Source: Thalassocella blandensis
GTDB lineage: Bacteria; Pseudomonadota; Gammaproteobacteria; Pseudomonadales; Cellvibrionaceae
DNA length: 64,000 bases
Direction: 5' to 3'
NCBI GenBank assembly: GCA_902141825.1
Contig: CABFPG010000005.1
Coordinates: 62,001-126,000, forward strand
Made by a program: the position numbers and the translations under genes. The notes under the pieces were generated by a model. That model was not told the DNA's origin, searched no databases, and was given only the letters and a program-made list of their open reading frames with translations. Positions 1 to 7,799 of this stretch are shown one piece after another. Position 1 is the stretch's first letter. Every line of letters starts with the position of its first letter.

Positions 1-59
1 TAATGACGAGTGAATAATACACCGCACTACTGAGAATAATCACAATGCTGATGGCATGA

Positions 60-74
60 GGTAAGTACATTGCG
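60..74 (+). promoter_or_regulatory. weak sigma-54-like -24/-12 element before antiporter
   Basis: A GG at 60-61 and a GC at 72-73 are separated by exactly ten bases, with TTGC at the -12 part. The -24 part (AGGTAA) is poor. It would start transcription only about 15 bases before the ATG at 100, so this is a weak call. Confidence 0.15.
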
Positions 75-99
75 TCAGTGAGATAAGGAAAGAAGAAGT

Positions 100-1413
100 A
101 TGTCATTTGCCGCATGGGCATTAATTATTGGTGGGATTCTTCTCATCGTTGGATTTACCCACTCTCTATTCAAAGATCAGCCGATTACATCCGCGATTAT
201 TTACCTGGTATTCGGTATTGCCCTGGGGCCCACCGGTTTTTCGCTATTTCACTTTAACCCGTTAAAAGAGTCTTTTCTGCTTGAAATATTGACGGAGATG
301 GCTGTATTGATTTCCTTGTTTTCTGCGGGGGTCAAAATGCCTGTGCCATTTAAGTTTATTAAATGGCGATCTCCTATAAGGCTGGCATTTTTATCTATGA
401 GTACCACCGTTGCAATGGTGGCTGTGTTTGGTGTGTACTTTTTAAATCTTCCCTTGGGCGCGGCTGTGTTGCTCGGGGCGATAGCCGCTCCTACAGATCC
501 AGTGCTGGCAACAGACGTTCAAATTCGGCATCCCGGCGAGCGAGATAAGCTGCGTTTTACCTTGACCAGTGAAGCGGGCATGAATGATGGAAGTGCGTTT
601 CCCTTCGTGATGCTGGGATTGGGTTTACTCACCCTGGAGACTTCCGGCCACGGAGACTTCTCATTAATTGAATGGGTATTGCGCGACGTGGTGTGGGCCA
701 CTCTGGGCGCGATTGCGATCGGTATTGCAGCAGGTTACAGCGTAGCTTATATCTTAATGAGGCTACGCCGCCAATCTCAATCAATAAAATTCCTGGAGGA
801 TTTCATTGGGCTTGGTTTAATCGGTGCGACATACGGCGCTAGTGTGCTCACGAGCACGTGGGGATTCCTTGCAGTTTTTGTGGCGGCAGTTGCACTGAGA
901 CAAACAGAAATTCACTTTGCTCGCTTGCAGCATGCAATCGCGGAAGAACCGCAGTCTGGAGAAAAGCTGCATACGGAAAAAACCAAACAACTCAAGTCGG
1001 ACGACTATTTCGTAAGTGAATCTTCCCTGGTGTTTAAAGAGCATCTGGAAAGATTATCGGAGCTTGCACTGATCATCTTGATTGGTGGAACCTTATTCCC
1101 CGATTCTTGGAGTTGGAGAGCTGTTGCTTTTGCCGGCTTCCTGTTTTTTATGGCGCGCCCTGTCAGTGTATTTGTTGGTTTGATCGGCACCAAGACATCG
1201 TTGGTGGAAAAAGGCTTGATTGGGTGGTTTGGTGTGCGAGGCATTGGATCGCTCTATTATCTCATGTATGCCATCCAGCATGGCTTACCAGAAGATCTCG
1301 CATTGGAGCTTATTCATATTACGCTCATCATGGTTACCTTATCCATTCTGGTTCACGGCATTAGCGCCAGGCATATCATAAAACGATTCTGGCGCGTTCA
1401 TGCAAAGCATTGA
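100..1413 (+). CDS. CPA1-type cation:proton antiporter
   Basis: Inner-membrane Na+(K+)/H+ exchanger of the NhaP/CPA1 family, 437 residues, which would exchange cytoplasmic cations for protons. It is hydrophobic throughout, with about a dozen membrane segments. The family signature APTDPVLATDV lies near residues 129-139, followed by an acidic EAGMNDGSAF motif and, near the C terminus, GVRGIGSLYY, which matches the conserved arginine-containing helix. A charged cytoplasmic stretch (residues about 285-310) interrupts the membrane segments. The start has a purine-rich ribosome site (AAGGAAAGAAG). It stands alone; a second CPA1 protein lies at 11891. Ion preference cannot be read from sequence. 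Confidence 0.85.
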   Translation: MSFAAWALIIGGILLIVGFTHSLFKDQPITSAIIYLVFGIALGPTGFSLFHFNPLKESFLLEILTEMAVLISLFSAGVKMPVPFKFIKWRSPIRLAFLSMSTTVAMVAVFGVYFLNLPLGAAVLLGAIAAPTDPVLATDVQIRHPGERDKLRFTLTSEAGMNDGSAFPFVMLGLGLLTLETSGHGDFSLIEWVLRDVVWATLGAIAIGIAAGYSVAYILMRLRRQSQSIKFLEDFIGLGLIGATYGASVLTSTWGFLAVFVAAVALRQTEIHFARLQHAIAEEPQSGEKLHTEKTKQLKSDDYFVSESSLVFKEHLERLSELALIILIGGTLFPDSWSWRAVAFAGFLFFMARPVSVFVGLIGTKTSLVEKGLIGWFGVRGIGSLYYLMYAIQHGLPEDLALELIHITLIMVTLSILVHGISARHIIKRFWRVHAKH

Positions 1414-1681
1414 TAACTTTTACACCACTGAAATTTTGTAAAAATCACCAAACATTCTTGTATGAATATCAATGTGTAAAAATGTGTAGCGCTCGATTGA
1501 TGATATTTCACTTGAAATTGTTACTCAATACAGGGTGTAATTCGTAAAAAACAAAAAAAATAGTTTTAAAAAGGAAAAATAAATGTTGGCCCGTTTATTG
1601 ATTTAATAAATAAAAACAGCAGTAAAACAAACCATTGCATGCGAGTCAAAACTTGTCGATGCATTTTTTGGAGATGGGCCA

Positions 1682-1987
1682 ATGAATACAGAAAAAAGTG
1701 AAATTATGAAAAATGTCAATGAGACCATTGATTCATTTTTTTCGACCAATCAGGAAATTCCCGATAAATATACCATTTATCTTGATAAGAATAATCTAGA
1801 TGAAGACGTCAATGTAATCAAAATGGCATTCAAGAATATCCCTGGTGTGGTGGATATTAATGTCAATTCGCAAGATGCGAGCGTGGAAATTATTTCCGAA
1901 CGCAGCGAAAAAGTCTTTATCGATATGCTTCGTCAGCGCGGTTTGCCTGTGATTGCAACTGACCATGATGAGGATAAGGTGTCATAG
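1682..1987 (+). CDS. small HMA-like (ferredoxin-fold) protein without CxxC
   Basis: A 101-residue cytoplasmic protein with no signal peptide. From about residue 30 the pattern of strands and helices (YTIYL, a helix, GVVDINV, SVEII, a helix, GLPVI) resembles the beta-alpha-beta-beta-alpha-beta fold of heavy-metal-associated domains, but the metal-binding CxxC is absent and the protein has no cysteine. GGAG lies at a suitable distance before the ATG; a second in-frame ATG follows eight codons later. It may be a small regulatory or adaptor domain rather than a metal chaperone. Fold assignment is by eye and tentative; I do not recognise a named family. Confidence 0.6.
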   Translation: MNTEKSEIMKNVNETIDSFFSTNQEIPDKYTIYLDKNNLDEDVNVIKMAFKNIPGVVDINVNSQDASVEIISERSEKVFIDMLRQRGLPVIATDHDEDKVS

Positions 1988-2056
1988 CATTAAAGAGCTA
2001 ATCACGATAGCCGTAAGTTTCAATTTCAATATTAATCCAACAAATGTAAGGGTGTA

Positions 2057-2218
2057 ATGATGGACTTTATACGTGTGTTATTTTCAATTCTATTACCGCC
2101 ACTTGGTGTGTTTTTGCAGGTAGGGTTTAAAGGCGCATTCTGGCTGAATATTTTGCTGACTCTTTTCGGCTATCTGCCTGGAATAATTCATGCGGTTTGG
2201 ATTATTGCCAAGCGTTAA
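2057..2218 (+). CDS. Pmp3/YqaE (UPF0057) family membrane peptide
   Basis: A 53-residue membrane peptide with two hydrophobic helices. The first carries the family signature LLPPLGVFLQVG, and the second ends GYLPGIIHAVWII before a KR tail. These proteins are induced by salt and cold stress in many organisms and affect membrane potential and cation leakage. Two consecutive ATG codons are present (2057 and 2060), preceded by AAGGG. It follows the HMA-like gene by 69 bases on the same strand and lies near an antiporter, consistent with ion homeostasis. Confidence 0.85.
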   Translation: MMDFIRVLFSILLPPLGVFLQVGFKGAFWLNILLTLFGYLPGIIHAVWIIAKR

Positions 2219-2303
2219 TGTGGATCTCAACTCCATATCCCAATAGCTTGATGAAAAATGCATACTTAAAAAACAACCAGAAATAATAATCAGCGAGTGT
2301 TGT

Positions 2304-3257
2304 ATGTCAGTGAAAAAATTGTTGCCGTGGTGCCTACTGGGTATGTCCAATGTGGTGAGTGCGCAAGCGGTCGATCTGTTATCCACGGAACCATACTATC
2401 TTCAAGATACCAGTGAAGGTGATATGCAGGTAACGACGGAGGAGCTGCGTTTGACTGGAAATCGTTGGGTGAGTACCACGGCAACTTACTCTGTTACAGC
2501 TGACACCGTGCTGCAGTTCCAGTTTTATAGTAACGGACAAGGTGAAATTCACGGCATTGCATTAGATGCGGACGATCGCGTCAGCTCTAATCGGGTGTTT
2601 ATGCTGTACGGCACTACCCCTTGGGGGATCACTGATGCGGCGAGTTACACCACACCTTTTGAATACCAGCAGATTGAAATTCCAGTGGGAGAATATTTCA
2701 CTGGTGAGAATATGCGAGTTACGTTTATTAACGATAAAGATGCCGGGCTGAAATTCAATACAAGTTACTTCCGCAATGTAAAGCTTGTGACGAAGTCGGA
2801 ACCAGAAGAACCGATTATTATCGGTGATTGTGAATTGAGTGATACAGAACGTGAGTTAATCCTGGCGCACAACAGTGCTCGCGCTGTAGCGCGAGAGTGC
2901 GGCAACACCACGTTCCCTGCCGCGCCGCCTTTACGGTGGGATTGCCGTTTGCCGCAGGCTGCACAGCGTCATGCTGAAGATATGGCGACAAACAACCACT
3001 TTAGTCATACCGGTACAGACGGTTCCAGCCCATGGCAGCGCATGCGAGAAGCCGGTTACAACTATTCGGCGGCTGGAGAAAATATCGCTGCGGGCTATCG
3101 AAGTGTCGCATCGGCAGTGCAGGGCTGGTTGGAGAGTCCCGGGCATTGCGCGAATATTATGAGTGCAAATGTTGAAGACTTGGGATCGGCAAAGGGTGAA
3201 TCGTCCGACTCCGATTATGGCGTTTATTGGTCGAGCAGTTTTGGACGCAGTCGCTAA
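2304..3257 (+). CDS. secreted CAP/SCP-domain protein with N-terminal beta-sandwich
   Basis: A 317-residue protein with a Sec signal peptide (residues 1 to about 22, ending SAQA). Residues 25-165 form a strand-rich domain (GEIHGIALD, RVFMLYGT) like the carbohydrate-binding beta-sandwich modules of marine polysaccharide degraders; this is inferred by eye. Residues 180-317 are a CAP (cysteine-rich secretory/antigen 5/PR-1) domain: the helix AHNSAR, HFSHTGTDG, the acidic GENIA motif and SPGHCANIM supply the two histidines and glutamates of the CAP cavity. Cysteine pairs suggest periplasmic or extracellular disulfides. Bacterial CAP proteins bind lipids or are secreted effectors; the substrate here is unknown. 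The ribosome site is weak. Confidence 0.75.
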   Translation: MSVKKLLPWCLLGMSNVVSAQAVDLLSTEPYYLQDTSEGDMQVTTEELRLTGNRWVSTTATYSVTADTVLQFQFYSNGQGEIHGIALDADDRVSSNRVFMLYGTTPWGITDAASYTTPFEYQQIEIPVGEYFTGENMRVTFINDKDAGLKFNTSYFRNVKLVTKSEPEEPIIIGDCELSDTERELILAHNSARAVARECGNTTFPAAPPLRWDCRLPQAAQRHAEDMATNNHFSHTGTDGSSPWQRMREAGYNYSAAGENIAAGYRSVASAVQGWLESPGHCANIMSANVEDLGSAKGESSDSDYGVYWSSSFGRSR

Positions 3258-3759
3258 CGCTAAATCTGCTAATGCTATTTTGCGAGTAGTCTACTGCGAA
3301 ATTTACCGTCATGGGAACTTGCCGTTTTGAGTGATAAGCAGTCCGAAAGCATTGTCCTGACAACTTTAAGCACTACTTAACTTTATTCCGTTCAGGTTGC
3401 GACGGCCTGTGATTGCTCGGTACCCAAGGTGCTGGCAACACCTTCTTTGGGCAGATAAAACATTGCGATAACAATCGCTTCAAAAATGAATTAAGCATTC
3501 GTTAAACGTCCGAGGCTGTTATTTAAAACGCGATCATGAAACGCTAAATAGCCACGTGAAGCAGGAGCATTAAACAGCAACGTGAAATTGAAAAAGCTAA
3601 CGTAATTGACTCCGAAAAGAAGCATGAAAAGACCAGCAAAACGAACTTTAAAATGACGATAAAAGGAAGTATGAATAGCGCTATGAAAGCAACCTTAAAG
3701 ACACCAGGAAAAACTAGTTAGAAACACACTTTATCAAGAGAAGTAAAAACGAAAAGCCA
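3258..3759. other. 502-bp gap without a recognisable gene
   Basis: Holds a possible stem (AAGGTG with CACCTT near 3427-3444, flanked by CCC and GGG) that could end the CAP transcript, though no T-run follows. The second half (3540-3750) is purine-rich, made of loosely repeated AAAGC/GAAA blocks with no open frame that looks coding. Confidence 0.5.
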
Positions 3760-4821
3760 ATGAATATCTTTACGTGGCATGTGCCAGAAAAGTTAAAGCA
3801 TAAGAAGGTGGTTAAAGTCTTTAACTTTTCCCGCCGAATGGTTAATCGCTTTGAAGCGGACAGTCTGAGTCTGGTGGCTGCCGGCGTTGCCTTTTATACG
3901 TTTTTATCAATATTTCCCGCTATTGCCTCTGCCATTTCGATTTATGGCCTGTTTACTGATATTGGTAATATTCAACAGCACTTTTCTTTTATGGAAAATG
4001 TTGTACCTGGTGATGTACTGAATATATTTATTGAGCGAGCGAGTAAGCTGACCCAGCAAAACACCAATACCCTAACCTTTGGTGTGGTATTTGGTTTAAG
4101 CGTGTCGTTATGGAGTGCCAACAGAGCCATGAAAGCCATGACGAAGGCATTGAATATTGCTTATGGTGTGCCAGAGAGTCGTAGTTTTATTCGAGTGAAC
4201 CTGATTACCTTGGCCCTGACTTTGTTTTCGACACTGGTATTTATTATTGCGCTGACGTCAATCGTCCTAGTCCCAATTATTGTGACGGTGCTGCTCACGT
4301 CACAGGCGATTGAAGTCGTGGTGGTATTTATTAGCTGGATGATCTTCATCGGTGCGCTGTTCGCTTTATTTCTAACGCTTTACAACTTTGCCCCGGCAAT
4401 TGCTCATCGCTCTGTGAAAAACCTGTATCCCGGGGCCATCATGGCTTCAGTGCTCACCATATTTACCTCGTTTTGTTTCACCATCTATGTTGCTAACTTT
4501 GGCCATTATGATGAGCAATACGGTGCTTTGGGTGCAGTTGTTATTACCATGCTGTGGTTGTTTTTGTGTGGACTTATCTTTTTGGTTGGCGCTGAGTTGA
4601 ATGCAGAATTAAGTCTAATGCGAGAACACCGTTTTCAAAGTGAAGAAGAGGCCGCCGCAGAACAGCAGTTAAAGCTGCGCAAAGATGAAATCGAGCGTCA
4701 GCAGCGAATGCTGCAGGAGGCGAAGCAGGTACCGCCATTACCGATCAGCCCCGATCAAAAAATAGAAGATGCCGGGCAACAGAATGTGCACTTCTTGCAG
4801 AAAACGACCTCCGGTAGCTAA
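3760..4821 (+). CDS. YihY/virulence factor BrkB family membrane protein
   Basis: A 353-residue inner-membrane protein with six predicted helices in residues about 35-275, matching the YihY/BrkB family (formerly and wrongly called ribonuclease BN). Conserved family features include SLVAAGVAFYTFLSIFP near the first helix, the SANRAMKAM loop, and YNFAPAIAHR before the fifth helix. The C-terminal 80 residues are a charged, glutamine- and lysine-rich cytoplasmic tail, probably coiled coil (QQRMLQEAKQ). Function is uncertain in the family; transport or envelope roles have been proposed. The stop codon lies inside the first copy of a 13-nt tandem repeat. Confidence 0.85.
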   Translation: MNIFTWHVPEKLKHKKVVKVFNFSRRMVNRFEADSLSLVAAGVAFYTFLSIFPAIASAISIYGLFTDIGNIQQHFSFMENVVPGDVLNIFIERASKLTQQNTNTLTFGVVFGLSVSLWSANRAMKAMTKALNIAYGVPESRSFIRVNLITLALTLFSTLVFIIALTSIVLVPIIVTVLLTSQAIEVVVVFISWMIFIGALFALFLTLYNFAPAIAHRSVKNLYPGAIMASVLTIFTSFCFTIYVANFGHYDEQYGALGAVVITMLWLFLCGLIFLVGAELNAELSLMREHRFQSEEEAAAEQQLKLRKDEIERQQRMLQEAKQVPPLPISPDQKIEDAGQQNVHFLQKTTSGS

Positions 4822-4864
4822 CTCGGGTAGCTAACTCAGGTAGCTAACTCAGGTAGCTAACTCA
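4813..4864 (+). repeat. 13-nt tandem repeat x4 (GGTAGCTAACTCA)
   Basis: Four consecutive 13-nt units at 4813, 4826, 4839 and 4852; only the first differs (last base G instead of A). The first unit encodes the final residues and stop of the preceding gene. A related 13-nt array with the same GGTAGC core lies at 54518. Confidence 0.95.
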
Positions 4865-4942
4865 GTTACTTGGTTCCGGTAACCAGCTCAGGCATTTAGA
4901 CAACAGGCAAAACTGTAATAAGAAAGTAAGAGAGGAGAGATA

Positions 4943-5386
4943 ATGGATATTTTTGAAGCTTTACGCCACGATCACGACATTCAACGCGAATTAATCCGCC
5001 GTCTGATTAAAACTCATGGAGACACCCAGGAGCGCGACAAACTGTTTGCACAGTTGAAGCAGGAATTGGTTGCACACGCGACTGCTGAAGAGCGGATTTT
5101 TTACATGCCGTTAATGCAAAATGATTTTACACAAGGTAAATGTCGGCACAGCATAGCTGAACATCACGAGATAGATGAGCTGATCGAAGCTCTGGAAACT
5201 ACGCCATATTCTTCACCTCAATGGTTGGTGAAGGCTAAGCAGCTCGAAGAAAAAGTCGAGCATCATTTGTCGGAGGAAGAACACGAAGTGTTCCAGATGG
5301 CTGGTAAAACCATTACCCAAAAAGCAAAACAGGGGATGGCGGGGATGTATCATCGGGAAATGGATACGCAGCGAAAAACTGCCTGA
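4943..5386 (+). CDS. hemerythrin HHE domain protein
   Basis: A 147-residue soluble four-helix-bundle protein. The expected iron ligands are visible in order: HDHD at residues 9-12, HATAEE in the second helix, HSIAEHHE in the third and HHLSEEEHE in the fourth. Such proteins bind a non-haem di-iron centre and are linked to oxygen, nitric oxide or redox sensing and to iron storage; which applies here is not readable. A strong ribosome site (GAGAGGAGA) precedes the ATG. It is a single-gene unit followed by a clear terminator. Confidence 0.85.
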   Translation: MDIFEALRHDHDIQRELIRRLIKTHGDTQERDKLFAQLKQELVAHATAEERIFYMPLMQNDFTQGKCRHSIAEHHEIDELIEALETTPYSSPQWLVKAKQLEEKVEHHLSEEEHEVFQMAGKTITQKAKQGMAGMYHREMDTQRKTA

Positions 5387-5410
5387 ATGTAACTCAGATT
5401 GTTCGACAGA

Positions 5411-5446
5411 AAAGGCGGAGTCAATGGATGGACTCCGCCTTTTTCT
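5411..5446 (+). terminator. rho-independent terminator after hemerythrin gene
   Basis: A 12-bp stem (AAAGGCGGAGTC at 5411-5422 with GACTCCGCCTTT at 5431-5442) encloses an 8-nt loop and runs into a T-rich tract. Confidence 0.9.
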
Positions 5447-5580
5447 TCTGCTTTACCTTTTTATGACTATGTTCGTTGTACTAACAACCTTATGACCGTG
5501 TAATTGACTTTGTTCAAGTTGACTGCTTACTAAATACATTAAACCAACGTGTTTTGCATTCCGTTACACAGGTATCTTAC

Positions 5581-6717
5581 TCAATCATCTTTTTTGTCAT
5601 TGTCATTGTCATTGTCATTGTCGTTGTCTTTGCTGTTTGCATTGTTCATTAAACCGGTTTTGCCTTCGAAACGTGATTTTAAGGCGGAAAAATAGGCGTT
5701 CTTGATGAAGCCTAAAAAGGCGCCGAATGAATTGACTTCAATCTTGTCGAAGTCCCCGCTTAGCTCAATTTGTGTCGCCACTTTGTCCGATCCAGGGTTG
5801 GTGAGGATTCCGTTTAAAAAGCCAATAAGGTTTTCCCAGATGAACCGTGGAATATTATCATGTTGTTCCTGAATATCCTGTGACCAGCTGGCGATGTCCA
5901 CATCCTTCATGAGCGGTTTGATATAACCTGACAGCTTGCGATTTTCGGCGCTGATCTCGGTGAACAGGTCTCCTGAGCCACTTTTAAAGTCTATCTGGAA
6001 AAAGTTATTCATTAAATTATTGGTTTGCGTTAAATCCAAATGTTGAATACTCGCTGCAAATAAAAAATCGTCATATGCAAAGGGATCGAATTCCGCCGCT
6101 GTAAGAATATCCGTTTGCTTAAATATGGTTGCGGTCAGCCTACCATTGGCGACACGATTTCCTTCAAGGTCTCTGACATTTGTAAGGTTTTCGATGTAGG
6201 CGTTGATGTTTTCCACGCGTAAATCAATTTCTGGCTGAGCATCCGGATTGGCATAGCGAACTTCGCTCTGAATTACGGTCAACTGGTGCAAAGTAGCGGG
6301 GAGAATCTTTTCGAACACTGCAAGCCAGTTTAAGCCTTGCCCGTGCTGCTTCTTTTTGCTGTCGCGGCTCTGTACGAAATTAAGTTTTGCTTCCACCAGG
6401 CTGGCTTCAGCGAGAATTTTTCCCTTTCTCAGCGCCTCCCAGCTAAGCCAGATGTTGAGTTCTTCTGTGGAGAAAAACGGCGCTGACTTTTTCGCTGTAT
6501 TTTTGCGAATTTCCATGTTCTTTAATACGTAAGTGCCGCGCAGTAAATATGTGTCTACATCGTCAACGTGTCCGGTGTAGTTTTTCATATTGCCGAATAT
6601 ATGGTGGTTTACATAATACTTGATAATGAATGGTGTAAAACTTACAAGAAGTGTAGCAATTACAAGTATTGAGATGAGAAAAATAAAGAGCTTTCGTTTA
6701 ATTATGTAGTTTCGCAT
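5581..6717 (-). CDS. AsmA/DUF748-like envelope protein
   Basis: A 378-residue protein with one N-terminal membrane anchor (residues about 10-35) and a large periplasmic part. The strand-rich pattern (DVDTYLLRGTYVLKNMEIRK, the FFSTEELNIWLSWEALRKG block and later LSGYIKPLMKDVDI) fits the DUF748/AsmA-like superfamily, whose members resemble bridge-like lipid transfer proteins. The C terminus ends in a low-complexity Asp-Asn repeat encoded by six copies of a 6-nt unit. It is transcribed away from the mlaA operon (179-bp divergent spacer), so a role in envelope lipids is plausible but inferred. The ribosome site is weak. Confidence 0.65.
   Translation of the reverse strand: MRNYIIKRKLFIFLISILVIATLLVSFTPFIIKYYVNHHIFGNMKNYTGHVDDVDTYLLRGTYVLKNMEIRKNTAKKSAPFFSTEELNIWLSWEALRKGKILAEASLVEAKLNFVQSRDSKKKQHGQGLNWLAVFEKILPATLHQLTVIQSEVRYANPDAQPEIDLRVENINAYIENLTNVRDLEGNRVANGRLTATIFKQTDILTAAEFDPFAYDDFLFAASIQHLDLTQTNNLMNNFFQIDFKSGSGDLFTEISAENRKLSGYIKPLMKDVDIASWSQDIQEQHDNIPRFIWENLIGFLNGILTNPGSDKVATQIELSGDFDKIEVNSFGAFLGFIKNAYFSALKSRFEGKTGLMNNANSKDNDNDNDNDNDKKDD
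5594..5629 (-). repeat. 6-nt tandem repeat x6 in a gene 3' end
   Basis: Six copies of TTGTCA (the last two ending G and T), encoding an alternating Asp-Asn tail on the minus strand. It is prone to slippage, but stays in frame because the unit is six bases. Confidence 0.95.
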
Positions 6718-6823
6718 GGGGCCTGCTGTTTTTTTGAATACTAAATCCTCGCTTACTGCACTTATAAGTCAAAATTCATTCCAGATCCGTCAAAGATTCT
6801 CGGTGAGATACAAACTTCAGCAG

Positions 6824-6839
6824 TGGCATACAAACTGCA
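6824..6839 (+). promoter_or_regulatory. sigma-54-like promoter before mlaA
   Basis: TGGCATACAAACTGCA: GG and GC are ten bases apart. It matches 9 of the 11 defined positions of TGGCAC-N5-TTGCW (not the sixth base nor the first T of the -12). It lies 57 bases before the mlaA ATG, the right place for a promoter. Confidence 0.45.
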
Positions 6840-6896
6840 ATTGTTTCCTTCAAAAATTAACGACTCGCGTCAAGTCTTTTTACAGGTGACAGACCA

Positions 6897-7799
6897 ATGA
6901 AGGATTTTAAGAAGTTAGGCAGTGTAGTGTTGCTACTGCTTTGCTGTGCCGGATGCGCAACGAATACCGCCAAACCGGAAGCCGAGCAGGGACAGGAGAC
7001 AAAGGAGCAGGAAGCCAAAAGTCAGGAAGCTAAGAATCAGGAAGCTAAGAGTCAGGAAGAACAGGGAAATGAGGCAAATATAGAGCAAGATGCTGGTGAT
7101 TCGGATGAAAACTTTCCCTATAAAAATTATTCTCCGGATACGCAAGGACCAAGTGTCGTAGGTTATCAGGAGGTTAATGATCCTTTCGAGAAAGTGAATC
7201 GTGTGGTGTTTAAGTTTAACGATGTTAGCTATCGTTATGTGTTGTCACCGCTTGCTACCGGCTATAAGAAAATTACGCCTGACCCTGTGGAAACAGGTGT
7301 TTCCAATGTATTCGATAATATTTATGAGCCTATTTCAGTCATCAACCATCTATTTCGACTGCAACCTAAGTCGGCGGTTAAAGGCATTTCACGTTTTTGT
7401 ATTAATTCCACAATTGGACTGTTGGGTATATTCGATGTAGCAGACAAGCTTTTCAAGCTGGAGCGCGACGAGAGTACTTTCGCTAACACGTTAATGGATT
7501 ATAACGTTGGGCAAGGTCCCTACCTTGTGTTGCCCATCCTCGGGCCTTCCAATCTACGTGATAGTAGTTCGATGCTGTTTGACTATTTCACCAATCCTCT
7601 CAATGCGGTGAAAAATGATGACCATCGTATGGCATTGAAACTTATGCAGTCATTTGATAAGCGAAAAGATGAACTGGATCAGTATGATGAGCTGGTGGAA
7701 GATGCGAAAGACCCTTATGAGTTTTTACGGGGTTACTACATTCAAAACGATAAACGTGATGCTGAAATTATTCAGGAACAGGATAATAAAAAACCATGA
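6897..7799 (+). CDS. mlaA: MlaA/VacJ family phospholipid-removal lipoprotein
   Basis: A 300-residue outer-membrane lipoprotein. The signal peptide ends in a lipobox with Cys20 (AGC). A low-complexity spacer (residues about 30-60) with a QEAK repeat separates it from the MlaA domain (about residues 95-275), seen in NDPFEKVNRVVFKFND, INSTIGLLGIFDVA, DYNVGQGPYLVLPILGPSNLRD and YEFLRGYY. MlaA removes phospholipid from the outer leaflet of the outer membrane and passes it to MlaC. Here the next gene, overlapping by 4 bases, is an RND exporter rather than an ABC transporter component, a pairing found in many marine proteobacteria. The repeated linker is unusual. Confidence 0.9.
   Translation: MKDFKKLGSVVLLLLCCAGCATNTAKPEAEQGQETKEQEAKSQEAKNQEAKSQEEQGNEANIEQDAGDSDENFPYKNYSPDTQGPSVVGYQEVNDPFEKVNRVVFKFNDVSYRYVLSPLATGYKKITPDPVETGVSNVFDNIYEPISVINHLFRLQPKSAVKGISRFCINSTIGLLGIFDVADKLFKLERDESTFANTLMDYNVGQGPYLVLPILGPSNLRDSSSMLFDYFTNPLNAVKNDDHRMALKLMQSFDKRKDELDQYDELVEDAKDPYEFLRGYYIQNDKRDAEIIQEQDNKKP
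7008..7058 (+). repeat. 15-nt tandem repeat in the mlaA linker
   Basis: Three and a half imperfect copies of a CAGGAAGCTAAGAGT-like unit, coding for repeated QEAKS/N between the lipidated cysteine and the folded domain. Confidence 0.9.
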
